The position numbers and the translations under genes are program-made. Of a stretch of DNA of 64,000 nucleotides, positions 35,541 through 45,368 are shown piece after piece; positions within the stretch are counted from its first letter, which is position 1; each line of letters starts with the position of its first letter. The DNA is from Bacteroidota bacterium (GTDB lineage: Bacteria; Bacteroidota; Bacteroidia; Bacteroidales; VadinHA17), in NCBI GenBank assembly GCA_011050615.1, contig DRFJ01000050.1, positions 62,001 to 126,000 on the forward strand, given 5' to 3'. A model generated the notes under the pieces. That model saw nothing but the letters and a program-made list of their open reading frames with translations. It ran no database searches and was not told the origin of the DNA.

Positions 35541-36332
35541 ATGGCGAGGATTATTTCATTGACAAACCAGAAGGGTGGAGTAGGTAAAACAACAACGGCT
35601 ATAAATCTTGCTGCCAGCCTGGCAGCACTTGACAGGAAAGTACTGGTGGTAGATTTTGATCCTCAGGCTAATGCCACTTCAGGATTTGGAATTGATAACC
35701 GTAAGATTGAAACAACAATTTATGACTGTATCATCAATGATGCGCACCCGGAAAGTGCAATTACAGCTACCGAAATTGATAATCTTGAAATTATTCCTTC
35801 AAATATTGACCTTGTTGGCGCAGAAATAGAGATGCTGAATACTGAAAAGAGAGAGAGTATTCTGAAGAATGTTTTGAAAGCCATACCTGACAGGTATGAT
35901 TATATGCTCGTTGATTGTTCACCCTCACTGGGATTGCTTACGGTGAATGCACTGACGGCCTCCGATTCAGTTATCGTGCCTGTTCAGTGTGAATATTTTG
36001 CACTTGAAGGGCTTGGCAAATTGCTTAATACCATTAAAATAATACAGAAAAACCTTAACAGGGAACTTGTAATCGAAGGATTCCTGCTTACAATGTATGA
36101 TTCAAGGCTGAGGCTCTCAAACCAGGTTGTCGAAGAGGTAAGAAAGCATTTCCAGCAAATGGTCTTTGACACAATAATACAACGTAATGTGAAACTCAGT
36201 GAGGCTCCCAGCTATGGACAGCCAGCTATTTTATATGATGCTGAATCAAGGGGTGCGGTCAATTACCTTAACCTTGCCCAGGAATTAATCGACAAGGGTG
36301 AAAACGGTACAGGGAGAAATACTGATATCTAG
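35541..36332 (+). CDS. parA: chromosome partitioning ATPase ParA (Soj)
   Basis: A 263-residue Walker-type ATPase that positions chromosome origins with ParB. The deviant Walker A KGGVGKT is at residues 11-17, switch I DPQANATSGFG and Walker B YMLVDCSPSLG follow. The 209-base upstream region has a -7-like TATTTTTG at 35491-35498 but no clear -33 box. parB follows after 26 bases. Confidence 0.96.
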   Translation: MARIISLTNQKGGVGKTTTAINLAASLAALDRKVLVVDFDPQANATSGFGIDNRKIETTIYDCIINDAHPESAITATEIDNLEIIPSNIDLVGAEIEMLNTEKRESILKNVLKAIPDRYDYMLVDCSPSLGLLTVNALTASDSVIVPVQCEYFALEGLGKLLNTIKIIQKNLNRELVIEGFLLTMYDSRLRLSNQVVEEVRKHFQQMVFDTIIQRNVKLSEAPSYGQPAILYDAESRGAVNYLNLAQELIDKGENGTGRNTDI

Positions 36333-36358
36333 CAGATGATATTAATACAGATAGTGTT

Positions 36359-37240
36359 ATGGTAAAGAAACAAGCATTGGGAAGAGGACTTGGTGCATTA
36401 ATAGACGATGCTGAGAGGGAGAAACTGGAGGAGAAAGTTGAAGCGAACCTCGAAATCAATATTGATGATATTGGGCTCAACCCTTTTCAGCCACGAACAA
36501 GGTTTGATGAACAGTTACTTGAAGAGCTGGCTTCTTCAATCCGTAAACTGGGAATTGTACAGCCTCTTACGGTCAGGGAAAAGGGAGATAACAAATACCA
36601 GCTTATTGCCGGTGAACGACGATTAAAAGCAGCACGCCTGGCAGGACTCAAAAGAGTGCCTGCCTATATTCGTACCGCTGATGACCAGGCAATGCTGGAA
36701 CTGGCCCTGGTTGAAAATATTCAGAGAGAAGATCTCGATGCAATTGAAATAGCCATAAGTTATCAGAGACTTATAGAGGAATGTAAGCTTACACAGGAAA
36801 AACTGAGCGAAAGAGTGGGAAAACAAAGATCAACGGTTACCAACTACCTTCGATTGCTTAAACTGCCCGCAGAAATACAACTGGGGATAAAAAATAAACA
36901 GCTTACAATGGGCCATGCACGCACCCTGGTTAATATTGAAGATGCCAAGCAGCAAATAAAAGTATACTACAGGATAATCGATGATGGCCTTTCGGTTCGT
37001 AAAACTGAAGAACTGGTTCGTAAGCTCCAGATGACAAAGTTGAAAGACCCTGAAAAAAACCAGAAGAAAAAACAACTTAACAATGATTTCCAGGACCTGT
37101 CCGGGCACCTTTCCGAAATATTCAAGTCTGATGTCCAGTTCAGAATAAATGAAAAGGGGAAAGGTAAGATTGTTATACAATTTGATAATACCGAACAAAT
37201 GGAGAGGATTTTAGAGGTATTGGATAAACTTAACTCCTAA
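36359..37240 (+). CDS. parB: chromosome partitioning protein ParB (Spo0J)
   Basis: A 293-residue CTP-dependent DNA clamp. The N-terminus KKQALGRGLGALI contacts ParA; NPFQPRTRFD and the CTP-binding GERRLKAARLAG and ENIQREDLDAIE motifs are present, then the parS-binding helix-turn-helix (TQEKLSERVGKQRSTVTNYL followed by RLLKLP) and a C-terminal dimer domain. No parS palindrome (TGTTTCACGTGAAACA type) was found by eye in the nearby sequence. Confidence 0.96.
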   Translation: MVKKQALGRGLGALIDDAEREKLEEKVEANLEINIDDIGLNPFQPRTRFDEQLLEELASSIRKLGIVQPLTVREKGDNKYQLIAGERRLKAARLAGLKRVPAYIRTADDQAMLELALVENIQREDLDAIEIAISYQRLIEECKLTQEKLSERVGKQRSTVTNYLRLLKLPAEIQLGIKNKQLTMGHARTLVNIEDAKQQIKVYYRIIDDGLSVRKTEELVRKLQMTKLKDPEKNQKKKQLNNDFQDLSGHLSEIFKSDVQFRINEKGKGKIVIQFDNTEQMERILEVLDKLNS

Positions 37241-37324
37241 AATATATATCTTTGCCTTATTGTCATAAGCGTGAGTTAATCCATGCCCCGGTTTAAATAA
37301 GAGTGACAACAAAAGGTATTGATA

Positions 37325-37972
37325 TTGAAAATAGTTAAACTGAGCATATTACTCATTATACTGGCAATAAATGCCTGTGCCCAGGTCATTATAGAAGAAA
37401 GAGATACAACATCCCTGGACCGGGAACAGACAGAGCAGCTTACTTTTTCCCGGAGAGAAATATCACCCGTGAAAGCCACTATGATGGCAGCTGCCTTACC
37501 CGGACTGGGTCAGGTGTATAACAGGAAATACTGGAAAATACCTCTCGTATATGCGGGTTTTGGTGCCCTGGGATACAGCATAATACGAAATTCACAAAAT
37601 TTTGACGGTTATCTCGGTGCCTACCAGGACATAACGGATAACGTTCCTGAAACCAGGAGTTATGAGAAATATACTCCTTCGTTTGATTCCGGGGAAATAG
37701 ATCCCGCACTGGGGGCTGATAACTATAACCCTCAGACTCACAGCTGGGTAAAAGACCAGATGCTTAATGCTATATCGTATTACAGGAGATACCGTGATTT
37801 ATCTTATATTGGTGTCGGTTTCTGGTATATTTTATCAATACTGGATGCAAATGTTGATGCTCTTATGGCAGACTATGATATCAGCCCTGAATTGAGCCTC
37901 AGTGTTGATCCTGTACCTATCGGTACAGTTTATGGCCCGACAATGGGCCTGGGGATAAAAGTAACATTTTAA
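37325..37972 (+). CDS. DUF5683 membrane protein
   Basis: A 215-residue protein of the DUF5683 family. It has a signal or anchor helix (MKIVKLSILLIILAINACAQ), a basic spacer, the core KATMMAAALPGLGQVYNRKY followed by WKIPLVYAGFGALGY, and another helix with SYIGVGFWYILSILDANVDA. The function is unknown. I start at the TTG at 37325, eight bases after AAAGG; the TTG at 37319 is too close to it. It sits between parB and a lytic transglycosylase, a neighbourhood I recall as common in Bacteroidota, which suggests an envelope role. Confidence 0.82.
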   Translation: MKIVKLSILLIILAINACAQVIIEERDTTSLDREQTEQLTFSRREISPVKATMMAAALPGLGQVYNRKYWKIPLVYAGFGALGYSIIRNSQNFDGYLGAYQDITDNVPETRSYEKYTPSFDSGEIDPALGADNYNPQTHSWVKDQMLNAISYYRRYRDLSYIGVGFWYILSILDANVDALMADYDISPELSLSVDPVPIGTVYGPTMGLGIKVTF

Positions 37973-37982
37973 TGATAAAGCC

Positions 37983-39506
37983 ATGCGAAGAATAGTGATT
38001 TTAATAGCAGGAATAATATTTGTTAATGTCCCGGTCTCGGCAGTGAATGATACAATAATTACCGGATCAGACAGTGAATTTATTGAAAGAAAACTCGATA
38101 GCCTGACCCATATATGGTTTCTTGAAAGAATGGTCCCCGGAGAAGACAACTTTGCAGAAGACGCTCTGCCTGTAGTTGAATTTCCGGATTCTGTCTACAG
38201 GGAACGCCTGCATAATATTCATTCGGTGGTGAACCTTCCCTATAACAGTGTTGTGAAAAATCATATTCATGTTTACACGGGGAAGAAGAGAAGTAATTTT
38301 GAAATTATGCTTGGGATGAGGGAATACTATTTTCCCATGATAGAGGATATTTTTGATTCTTATGGCCTGCCGGCCGAATTAAAGTATATGGCTGTCATAG
38401 AATCTGCTCTTAATCCCAATGCTGTCTCAAGGGTCGGTGCAACCGGCTTATGGCAATTCATGTACAGCACAGGCAGAGCCTACGGTCTGACAATTAATTC
38501 AGTGGTGGATGAAAGAAGGGATCCCATAAAATCAACTCATGCAGCAGCCAGATATATCAAAGACCTATATAATATTTACAATGACTGGGGCCTGGTAATT
38601 GCTGCTTACAACTGTGGCCCGGGAAATGTGAATAAGGCAATAAGAAGATCAGGTAACAAAAAAGATTACTGGGAGATTTATTACAGGCTTCCAAGAGAGA
38701 CAAGAGGCTACCTGCCCGGTTATATTGCCGCTACCTATGCAATGCATTATTACAGGGAACATAATATTATACCCCGGAAGGTAAATTTTTCACTTGCAAC
38801 AGATACAATAATGGTTACCAGGGATATACACCTGGAACAAATGTCAGAAGTAATGAACATTCCCCTGGCAGAGTTAAAGGCGCTCAACCCACAGTACAGG
38901 ACACTGATAGTGCCAGGCAGAAGTAAGGCTATGGCAATAAACCTGCCTATAAAATACATGGGCGACTTTATCTCTCTCCAGGATTCTGTAGCAGCATACC
39001 GGGCCGATCATTATTTTAAGCCGGAACTAAAAAATGCCAGCCCTACACAATCAACATATATACCACCCAGCATTAATGGTAAGACAAAACTGACATATAC
39101 CGTTAAGGAAGGTGATAACCTTGGTTATATTGCAAGCTGGTATAATGTAGGAGTATCTGACCTGAGATACTGGAATAATATTTACCGTAATCTTATTCGT
39201 ATTAACCAGAAACTTGCAGTATATGTGAACCCTTCTGAAAAAGAATATTATTCTGTCGTTGATGGTCTAAGCTTTGCCGAAAAGCAGGCAAGGATTGGAA
39301 AACCTGTCATTGTTCAAAAAATTACTGATGAGGAAACTGCTGATAATGATTATGTTTATCATACGGTGAGATATGGGGACACGGTCTGGGATATAGCAAA
39401 AAAATATTCGGGAGTCAGTGCCACCGATATCCTCAACCTTAATGGACTGAGCCAGTCGGGGAAAATTCATGCAGGGCAAAAACTGAAAATTAAGAAGAAA
39501 AGCTAA
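37983..39506 (+). CDS. LysM-bearing lytic transglycosylase (MltD-like)
   Basis: A 507-residue exported peptidoglycan lyase. Signal peptide to about residue 22; SLT domain at about 110-260 with the catalytic Glu E140 in AVIESALNPNA and the GATGLWQFM and AAYNCGPGNVNKAI motifs; and two C-terminal LysM domains (about 363-407, YTVKEGDNLGYIASWYNVG, and 460-505, HTVRYGDTVWDIAKKY). It cuts glycan strands between MurNAc and GlcNAc to give anhydro ends. Confidence 0.94.
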   Translation: MRRIVILIAGIIFVNVPVSAVNDTIITGSDSEFIERKLDSLTHIWFLERMVPGEDNFAEDALPVVEFPDSVYRERLHNIHSVVNLPYNSVVKNHIHVYTGKKRSNFEIMLGMREYYFPMIEDIFDSYGLPAELKYMAVIESALNPNAVSRVGATGLWQFMYSTGRAYGLTINSVVDERRDPIKSTHAAARYIKDLYNIYNDWGLVIAAYNCGPGNVNKAIRRSGNKKDYWEIYYRLPRETRGYLPGYIAATYAMHYYREHNIIPRKVNFSLATDTIMVTRDIHLEQMSEVMNIPLAELKALNPQYRTLIVPGRSKAMAINLPIKYMGDFISLQDSVAAYRADHYFKPELKNASPTQSTYIPPSINGKTKLTYTVKEGDNLGYIASWYNVGVSDLRYWNNIYRNLIRINQKLAVYVNPSEKEYYSVVDGLSFAEKQARIGKPVIVQKITDEETADNDYVYHTVRYGDTVWDIAKKYSGVSATDILNLNGLSQSGKIHAGQKLKIKKKS

Positions 39507-39538
39507 CAGATCTTTTATGAGCTCATAATACCCAGGCT

Positions 39539-42538
39539 ATGCGTCCATACAAGACCTTTCTTATTTTCCTGGTCTTAATGCTTCTCCTTTACGGGCCGGC
39601 ATTTTTTCTCAGGGGCCCGCTTAAAATAGCACCCGGCATGTCTGTCAGGTGGCCGGATATCAATTTGGCTTATATGAGCAGTGATAAGCCGGGGGAAGAA
39701 AGCCTGAATACAATTTCACCTATCGATACATTAACCGGCAGCTCTGCTGCTGCAGATACTCTCACCCCGGGTTTAAAAACTGCTGAAAGCTATCTTTATG
39801 ATTTCTCTGATTACCAGCAGCTAACGCATTCATTAAACAGTTTGGTAAGTAATGATACCGGGCAGCTGAGATTGATGTATTATGGTGATTCTCAGCTTGA
39901 AGGAGACAGGATTACCTGCCGCTTGCGTGAAGAATTAAGGAAGATAAATCCGGGGAGCGGACCGGGCTTGCTGAGTATAAGCCCGCTTGTGTCCTACACA
40001 AGAACATCCCATGTCAGGTCGTCAGGTAACTGGGATGACTATGATTATCTTGATTACCGGGACGGACTGATAAGCCATCAGAAACTGGGACCAATGATGA
40101 GTATCAGCAGGTTTACTAAACCGGGCAGGAGGGGAGAAACACCTGAAATAGCATGGTTCAGTGTTGAACCTTCGATATTCTCAGATAGCTTATCAGCTAA
40201 ATATGATTTGTTCAGGCTGTTCTATGGCAACCTGAAAGATACCATGAAGATTGAAGTCTATACAGGTGAGTATTTAATCAGCAGGGATACCCTGATACCC
40301 TCGGACAGCGAAAGTGAATATTCAGTTCCCCTGGGATCATCTTCTTACATAAGGGTCGTTTTTGAAAGTAAGTCCAGTCCTGACTTTTACGGATTCAGTA
40401 TTGAGGGTAAACAGGGTGCAGTGGTTGATAATATACCAAGAAGAGGAAGTGCTGGCTTTGAATATACAATGGTTTCAGAGGATAATCTTGCAAGCCTTTA
40501 TGGAATGATAAAACCGGATATCCTGGTAATGCATTACGGTCTTAATGTGGTTTTGAATGTGAGATCGAGCTATAAGTATTATGAAGAAGGCATATACCGG
40601 CAGTTGCTCAGGTTAAAGGAGTTGTGCCCGGGAACAGTTGTTATACTTGTCGGACTTACCGATATGGCCCATAAGGTTGACGGAGAGTTTCAATCATATG
40701 AAAATATTCCCCGGATAAGGGATGCACAAAAAAAAGCGGCTGAAAGGGCAGGGGTATTATTCTGGGATTCATGGCAGGCCATGGGTGGTGAAAACTCAAT
40801 AATAAAATGGAGCCGGAAAGTTCCGGCTCTGGCATCCGATGATTTCACTCATCTTACATATGCAGGTGGTGATGCCCTGGCCGATTTAATTCTCAGGGAT
40901 ATTATTACGGTTGAAACACCGCAAAAAAAGGAAATTGCCCAAAGGGTAATGATTTCCCCGTCTCTATATGCTGATACCACAGCTGAAAAATCAGACGATG
41001 AAAAAAATCTCCGGGCTGCTGCCGGACGGATGTTTCTTGACATGATTTCATACGACCAGGGCAAACCCCTGCTGTTCTCAAGAGCCTCATTCTGGATCTT
41101 CCTGTTCATAGCCCTGATGTTTTACAGCCTCTTATTTACTAAACCCTTGCTCAGAAACACCTATCTCTTCCTGTTCAGCCTGTTTTTCTATTACAAGTCG
41201 GGAGGGGTTTTCTTCTTCCTGCTGATAATATCCACGCTGACAGATTATTTCGCGGGACTTATGATATACAGGGCAAGAAGAAAAACAGTGAAGAGACTTT
41301 TCGTTTTTTTAAGCTTGCTGGTTAACCTGGGCATGCTTTCATATTTTAAATATACCGGTTTCTTTACGGGTATCTTTAATAATATCTTTAATACTGACCT
41401 GCCTGTAATTGACTGGTTTGCTGCTCTTTCCAATTTCTACCTTGGGACGGGTTTCAATATTGACGTAATTTTGCTTCCCGTTGGAATATCTTTCTTTACC
41501 TTCCAGACCATAAGCTATACCCTGGATGTATACAGGGGAAAAACTGAGCCTGTGAGGAATATACTTGATTTCGGTTTTTATGTTTCTTTCTTCCCTCAGC
41601 TGGTTGCCGGACCCATAGTCAGGGCATCTGAATTTGTCCCGCAGCTTTATGCACCCTTCAACCTGTCAGAAAGGGAGTGGGGTCATGCCCTCTTCCTTAT
41701 AGTGGGGGGTCTGATAAAAAAGGTGGTAGTATCTGATTTCATTTCTGTGAATTTTGTTGACAGGGTATTCGATACGCCTTTAATGTATTCAGGGCTGGAG
41801 AACCTTATGGCTGTTTATGGTTACGGCCTGCAGATTTATTGTGACTTTTCCGGATATACTGACATTGCCATCGGTATAGCATTAATGCTCGGATACAGGT
41901 TACCGGTCAACTTTAATTCACCTTACAAGGCATATAATTTAACTGATTTCTGGCGAAGATGGCACATATCACTTTCGCGATGGCTCAGGGATTATTTATA
42001 TATCTCCCTTGGCGGTAACAGGGAGGGCCGTTTCAGGACCCTGGTGAATTTGATGGTAACCATGTTGCTGGGAGGCTTATGGCACGGGGCTGCATGGAGG
42101 TTTGTCTTATGGGGTGGCCTGCATGGACTGGGCATGGTGGTGAATAAGTTATGGATGAATATCTTCCCCCGCAGAAGAGGACCGGGCAGAATAAAAAGGT
42201 TTATATCTGTTTTTATCACTTTTAATTTTGTAAGCTTCTGCTGGATATTTTTCAGGGCTCCTGATATGAAGGGTGTTTTAATAATGCTCAGGCAAATATT
42301 CACAGCTTTCAGCCCGGGTAGCCTGATCAACGTTTTTACTGCCTACAGCCAGGTGATAATAATAATTGTCTGTGCTTATATTCTTCATTTTATGCCGGTA
42401 AAAGTGAAAGAATCATACAGGGGACTTTTTATCAGGCTTCCGCTTATTGCAAAGATTATTCTTGTATACCTCGTGGCCCTGGTTCTTTATAATGTGCAAT
42501 CCGCAGATATACAGCCCTTTATCTACTTCAGGTTCTGA
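39539..42538 (+). CDS. fusion of an SGNH-like domain and an MBOAT O-acyltransferase
   Basis: A 999-residue protein with two parts. After a membrane anchor (about 6-25), residues 110-460 look like an SGNH/GDSL fold: nucleophile-like S118 in YYGDSQLEGD, an HYGLN block (332-336) and the Asp-His pair D435/H438 in DDFTHLTYAGG. Residues 515-999 are an MBOAT acyltransferase of the AlgI/DltB type with about 11 helices, PVGISFFTFQTISYTLDVYR, SFFPQLVAGPI, FWRRWHISLSRWLRDYLYI, and the catalytic H849 in LWHGAAW. In AlgI and PatA systems these activities are separate proteins that together O-acetylate extracellular polysaccharide or peptidoglycan. The neighbour upstream is a lytic transglycosylase, so peptidoglycan is one candidate target. 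The target is inference. Confidence 0.9.
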   Translation: MRPYKTFLIFLVLMLLLYGPAFFLRGPLKIAPGMSVRWPDINLAYMSSDKPGEESLNTISPIDTLTGSSAAADTLTPGLKTAESYLYDFSDYQQLTHSLNSLVSNDTGQLRLMYYGDSQLEGDRITCRLREELRKINPGSGPGLLSISPLVSYTRTSHVRSSGNWDDYDYLDYRDGLISHQKLGPMMSISRFTKPGRRGETPEIAWFSVEPSIFSDSLSAKYDLFRLFYGNLKDTMKIEVYTGEYLISRDTLIPSDSESEYSVPLGSSSYIRVVFESKSSPDFYGFSIEGKQGAVVDNIPRRGSAGFEYTMVSEDNLASLYGMIKPDILVMHYGLNVVLNVRSSYKYYEEGIYRQLLRLKELCPGTVVILVGLTDMAHKVDGEFQSYENIPRIRDAQKKAAERAGVLFWDSWQAMGGENSIIKWSRKVPALASDDFTHLTYAGGDALADLILRDIITVETPQKKEIAQRVMISPSLYADTTAEKSDDEKNLRAAAGRMFLDMISYDQGKPLLFSRASFWIFLFIALMFYSLLFTKPLLRNTYLFLFSLFFYYKSGGVFFFLLIISTLTDYFAGLMIYRARRKTVKRLFVFLSLLVNLGMLSYFKYTGFFTGIFNNIFNTDLPVIDWFAALSNFYLGTGFNIDVILLPVGISFFTFQTISYTLDVYRGKTEPVRNILDFGFYVSFFPQLVAGPIVRASEFVPQLYAPFNLSEREWGHALFLIVGGLIKKVVVSDFISVNFVDRVFDTPLMYSGLENLMAVYGYGLQIYCDFSGYTDIAIGIALMLGYRLPVNFNSPYKAYNLTDFWRRWHISLSRWLRDYLYISLGGNREGRFRTLVNLMVTMLLGGLWHGAAWRFVLWGGLHGLGMVVNKLWMNIFPRRRGPGRIKRFISVFITFNFVSFCWIFFRAPDMKGVLIMLRQIFTAFSPGSLINVFTAYSQVIIIIVCAYILHFMPVKVKESYRGLFIRLPLIAKIILVYLVALVLYNVQSADIQPFIYFRF

Positions 42539-42544
42539 TTAATA

Positions 42545-43774
42545 CTATAAATATTCTTCCCAGCCGAGGTCAGGTCCGGTAAAGGGGGCAATGGCCCTCC
42601 TGTATATACCCTGCACCCATGCTATGGTCATCCCGTAGTTGGTCACGGGTATGCCTGCTTCTATTGCCGGCCTGAGCCTGTTATGCAGTTGTTTACGCGT
42701 TATCATGCATCCTCCGCATTGTATGACCAGTGAATAATCTGTCACCGGTCTTTTGGATGCGTCAAGTCCTGCCACAACATCAAAATGCAGTTTTTTTCCT
42801 GTGAAAGCACTTAGCCACCTGGGTATTTTAATTCTGCCAATATCATCACATGACACATGATGAGTGCATGACTCAAGGAGCAATACACGGTCCCCGTCTT
42901 TGAGGTCTGAAATTTTTGGTGTGCCCCTCAGGTAACTGCCAAAATCACCTTTCAGCCTTGCAAGGACTATGCTGAAACTGGTAAGGGGTATATCCTGTGG
43001 TACTGAAGCATCAGCCTTAACAAATATTTGTGAGTCAGTTACCGCAAGTGCAGGTTTAACAGCAGATCTTTTCAGGAAGGTGTCTATTTCCCTCTCCTTT
43101 AAGACTATTGCAATGGCATCATTATCGATAATATCCCTGATAGTCTGAACCTGGGGAAGGATAAGCCTGCCTTCCGGGGCTTCAGCGTCAATTGGAGTTA
43201 TCAGGAGCACCATATCACCTTGCTTAAGAAGATCACCCAGTAAAGTTGGTGCTTTAAGTGCATGTTCTGGTATAGTGTACTTTATCAGCTTAATAAGCTT
43301 TTCGTAATTATCTTTTGTCACTGCAGAAAAACTTATCAGCTCTTTACCCGTTATATTTTTTACCTTTTCTATAAAGCCTGCCGAGGGTGCTTCAATATCT
43401 GATTTGGTTTGGACAATAATATAGGGGGTATCTGTATTCCTGAAGCTGTTTATAATCATTTCTTCATACTCATCCCACAAATTATTGTTAAGCAAAAGTA
43501 TTCCGAGGTCGATTATTTCCAGTACTTTAAGTGATCTTTCCACACGTTTGGATCCCAGCTCTCCAATATCGTCTATACCTGCAGTATCAATAAGTATCAC
43601 CGGGCCGAAACCGCTTATTTCAAATGATTTTTTTACCGGGTCGGTGGTGGTACCGGCCTGTTCAGAGACAATAGCTATTTCCTGCCCGGCCAGTGCATTT
43701 ATAAGGCTGCTCTTGCCGTTATTCCTCCTTCCGAAAATACCAATATGGGGTGTGCTTTCCCTGCCTTTATTCAT
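42545..43774 (-). CDS. hydF: [FeFe]-hydrogenase maturation GTPase HydF
   Basis: A 409-residue scaffold protein on which the 2Fe subcluster of [FeFe]-hydrogenase is assembled. The N-terminal GTPase has G1 GRRNNGKSS (15-23), DTAG (63-66) and QTKSD (G4). The C-terminal part has the cluster-binding cysteines in CTHH (about 302) and CGGC (about 350). The organism therefore should make an [FeFe]-hydrogenase. aspA lies 15 bases upstream on the same strand; hydE and hydG are not in the window. It converges with the MBOAT gene, six bases away. Confidence 0.95.
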   Translation of the reverse strand: MNKGRESTPHIGIFGRRNNGKSSLINALAGQEIAIVSEQAGTTTDPVKKSFEISGFGPVILIDTAGIDDIGELGSKRVERSLKVLEIIDLGILLLNNNLWDEYEEMIINSFRNTDTPYIIVQTKSDIEAPSAGFIEKVKNITGKELISFSAVTKDNYEKLIKLIKYTIPEHALKAPTLLGDLLKQGDMVLLITPIDAEAPEGRLILPQVQTIRDIIDNDAIAIVLKEREIDTFLKRSAVKPALAVTDSQIFVKADASVPQDIPLTSFSIVLARLKGDFGSYLRGTPKISDLKDGDRVLLLESCTHHVSCDDIGRIKIPRWLSAFTGKKLHFDVVAGLDASKRPVTDYSLVIQCGGCMITRKQLHNRLRPAIEAGIPVTNYGMTIAWVQGIYRRAIAPFTGPDLGWEEYL

Positions 43775-43789
43775 AGTAGACGCAAATTA

Positions 43790-45241
43790 TTAGTAATTAT
43801 GGCTGCTTATATCGTCAAGGGAAAATCCCATTTTGAGCAGGTTGGCAGGTTTAAGTATATCATCCAGTTTTTTACTTTCGAAGTATCCTGTCTGTTCACA
43901 CGCCTTAAAAATATCAGTATTTTTTTCTTTCATGTACAGTGCAATCTCAGTAGCCTTATTATAACCTATATAAGGAATTAAGGCGGTACTTATGACCGGG
44001 CTCTTAACCAGGATCTCGTAGGCTGCCTTCCTGTTAACCTTAAGATCATAAATAAGGTTCATCGACAGGCTCTTATTTGCATTTATTAGCATTTTGAGGC
44101 TTTCAATAATACTATGACCTATGACTGGCAGGTATGCGTTAAGATCGAGGCAGCCCTGCCCGCACAGGTTAGCCAGAAGCATATCATTGGAATAGATCTT
44201 ATGAGCAGTACTTATTACAAATTCGGGTATCACCGGGTTAATCTTCCCTGGCATTACAGAGCTGCCCTTCTGTCGCTCCGGTATACTTATAAGGCCTGAC
44301 CTGCTTATGTCAGATGCCATAAGCCTTATATCCGATGCTATTTTTTCAAGGTTTACGGCATGGGATTTAAGAGTGGCGTGTATTTCAACCCACCTGTCAA
44401 GGTTTGATGTTGCATCATTTAGATTTTCGCTTCGGGTAAGTGGTAGTGAAGTAAGATGTCTAAGTTCCGGTACTACTTCTATTATAAAGAACCGTGGTGT
44501 TGCAAGTCCGGTTCCTGTTGCTCCCCCACCGAGATTTACAACCTTAATTCTTTCCTTGCATTTTGAAACCCTCCACCAGTCGCGTGATAAGGCATCATTA
44601 TATGCGCTGAACAGCCTGCCGAAAGATGAAGGAACGGCTTCCTGCATCTGTGTATAGGCGGGACGCAGGTGTTCCCGGTATCTTGTTTCCAGTGTTTCTA
44701 TATTTTTCCTGAGTGAATTTATTGCTTCCTCGAGTTCTTCAAGAAGCTTCATAGAAGCAATGGTAAGGGCCGTGGGAATGACGTCATTTGTAGACTGGTA
44801 AACATTGGCATGCTCGATAGGATCTATAAACTTATAATCACCTGCATTGTTCCCGCTGTTTATAAGTGCTGCATTTGTGATTATCTCATTTATATTCATA
44901 TTTATGCTTGTGCCGGCACCACCCTGGATGGCTGGTACGATAAAATGACTGAAATACAGTCCGTCAGATACTTCGACCGCAGCATTTTCGAGTGCATCGA
45001 TAATTTCCGGTGGAATAATTTTAAGTGGAGAATCCCCGTCATATTTCTTTTGTACGGCTTCGGAAAAATGCCTGTACACGCGATAGCAGGCCTGTTTTAC
45101 CAATCCGGTTGCCCTGTACCATTCCTTCTGGAAAGGTATATCTCCCGGGAAATTTTCCACTGCCCTTATTGAGTTAATGCCGTAAAGGGCTGCTTCAGGT
45201 ATTCTTACTTCCCCAAGCTTGTCAGATTCAATACGATCCAT
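43790..45241 (-). CDS. aspA: aspartate ammonia-lyase
   Basis: A 483-residue enzyme of the fumarase/aspartase superfamily that splits aspartate to fumarate and ammonia. The signature GSSVMPGKINPVIPE includes the catalytic Ser loop; TSxD-like QSTNDVIPTAL and AGGTGTG-like blocks (GGGATGTGL) are also present. It is placed directly before hydF. I recall aspA in hydrogenase-maturation operons of other anaerobes, so this copy may serve that operon rather than amino acid catabolism. A -7-like TAAATTTG (minus strand, 45264-45271) lies 23 bases before the start. Confidence 0.92.
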   Translation of the reverse strand: MDRIESDKLGEVRIPEAALYGINSIRAVENFPGDIPFQKEWYRATGLVKQACYRVYRHFSEAVQKKYDGDSPLKIIPPEIIDALENAAVEVSDGLYFSHFIVPAIQGGAGTSINMNINEIITNAALINSGNNAGDYKFIDPIEHANVYQSTNDVIPTALTIASMKLLEELEEAINSLRKNIETLETRYREHLRPAYTQMQEAVPSSFGRLFSAYNDALSRDWWRVSKCKERIKVVNLGGGATGTGLATPRFFIIEVVPELRHLTSLPLTRSENLNDATSNLDRWVEIHATLKSHAVNLEKIASDIRLMASDISRSGLISIPERQKGSSVMPGKINPVIPEFVISTAHKIYSNDMLLANLCGQGCLDLNAYLPVIGHSIIESLKMLINANKSLSMNLIYDLKVNRKAAYEILVKSPVISTALIPYIGYNKATEIALYMKEKNTDIFKACEQTGYFESKKLDDILKPANLLKMGFSLDDISSHNY

Positions 45242-45263
45242 TGGCTTAATTATTTCTCATCCA

Positions 45264-45271
45264 CAAATTTA
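45264..45271 (-). promoter_or_regulatory. -7 promoter element of the aspA-hydF operon
   Basis: TAAATTTG on the minus strand matches TAnnTTTG and is placed to give a leader of about 16 bases. No TTTG is seen at the -33 distance. Confidence 0.35.
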
Positions 45272-45368
45272 GTCAAAAAAAGCGGCCCGGTCATTCTTAA
45301 GCCAGTACAAAATCTCCTTTATCTGTATAATCTGCATAAATCAAAGTAACTCAGCGCAATATGTATCC

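Noticed and set aside
35332..37324. parS site near parAB
   Set aside because: No palindrome of the TGTTTCACGTGAAACA type was found by eye; sites may lie elsewhere on the chromosome.
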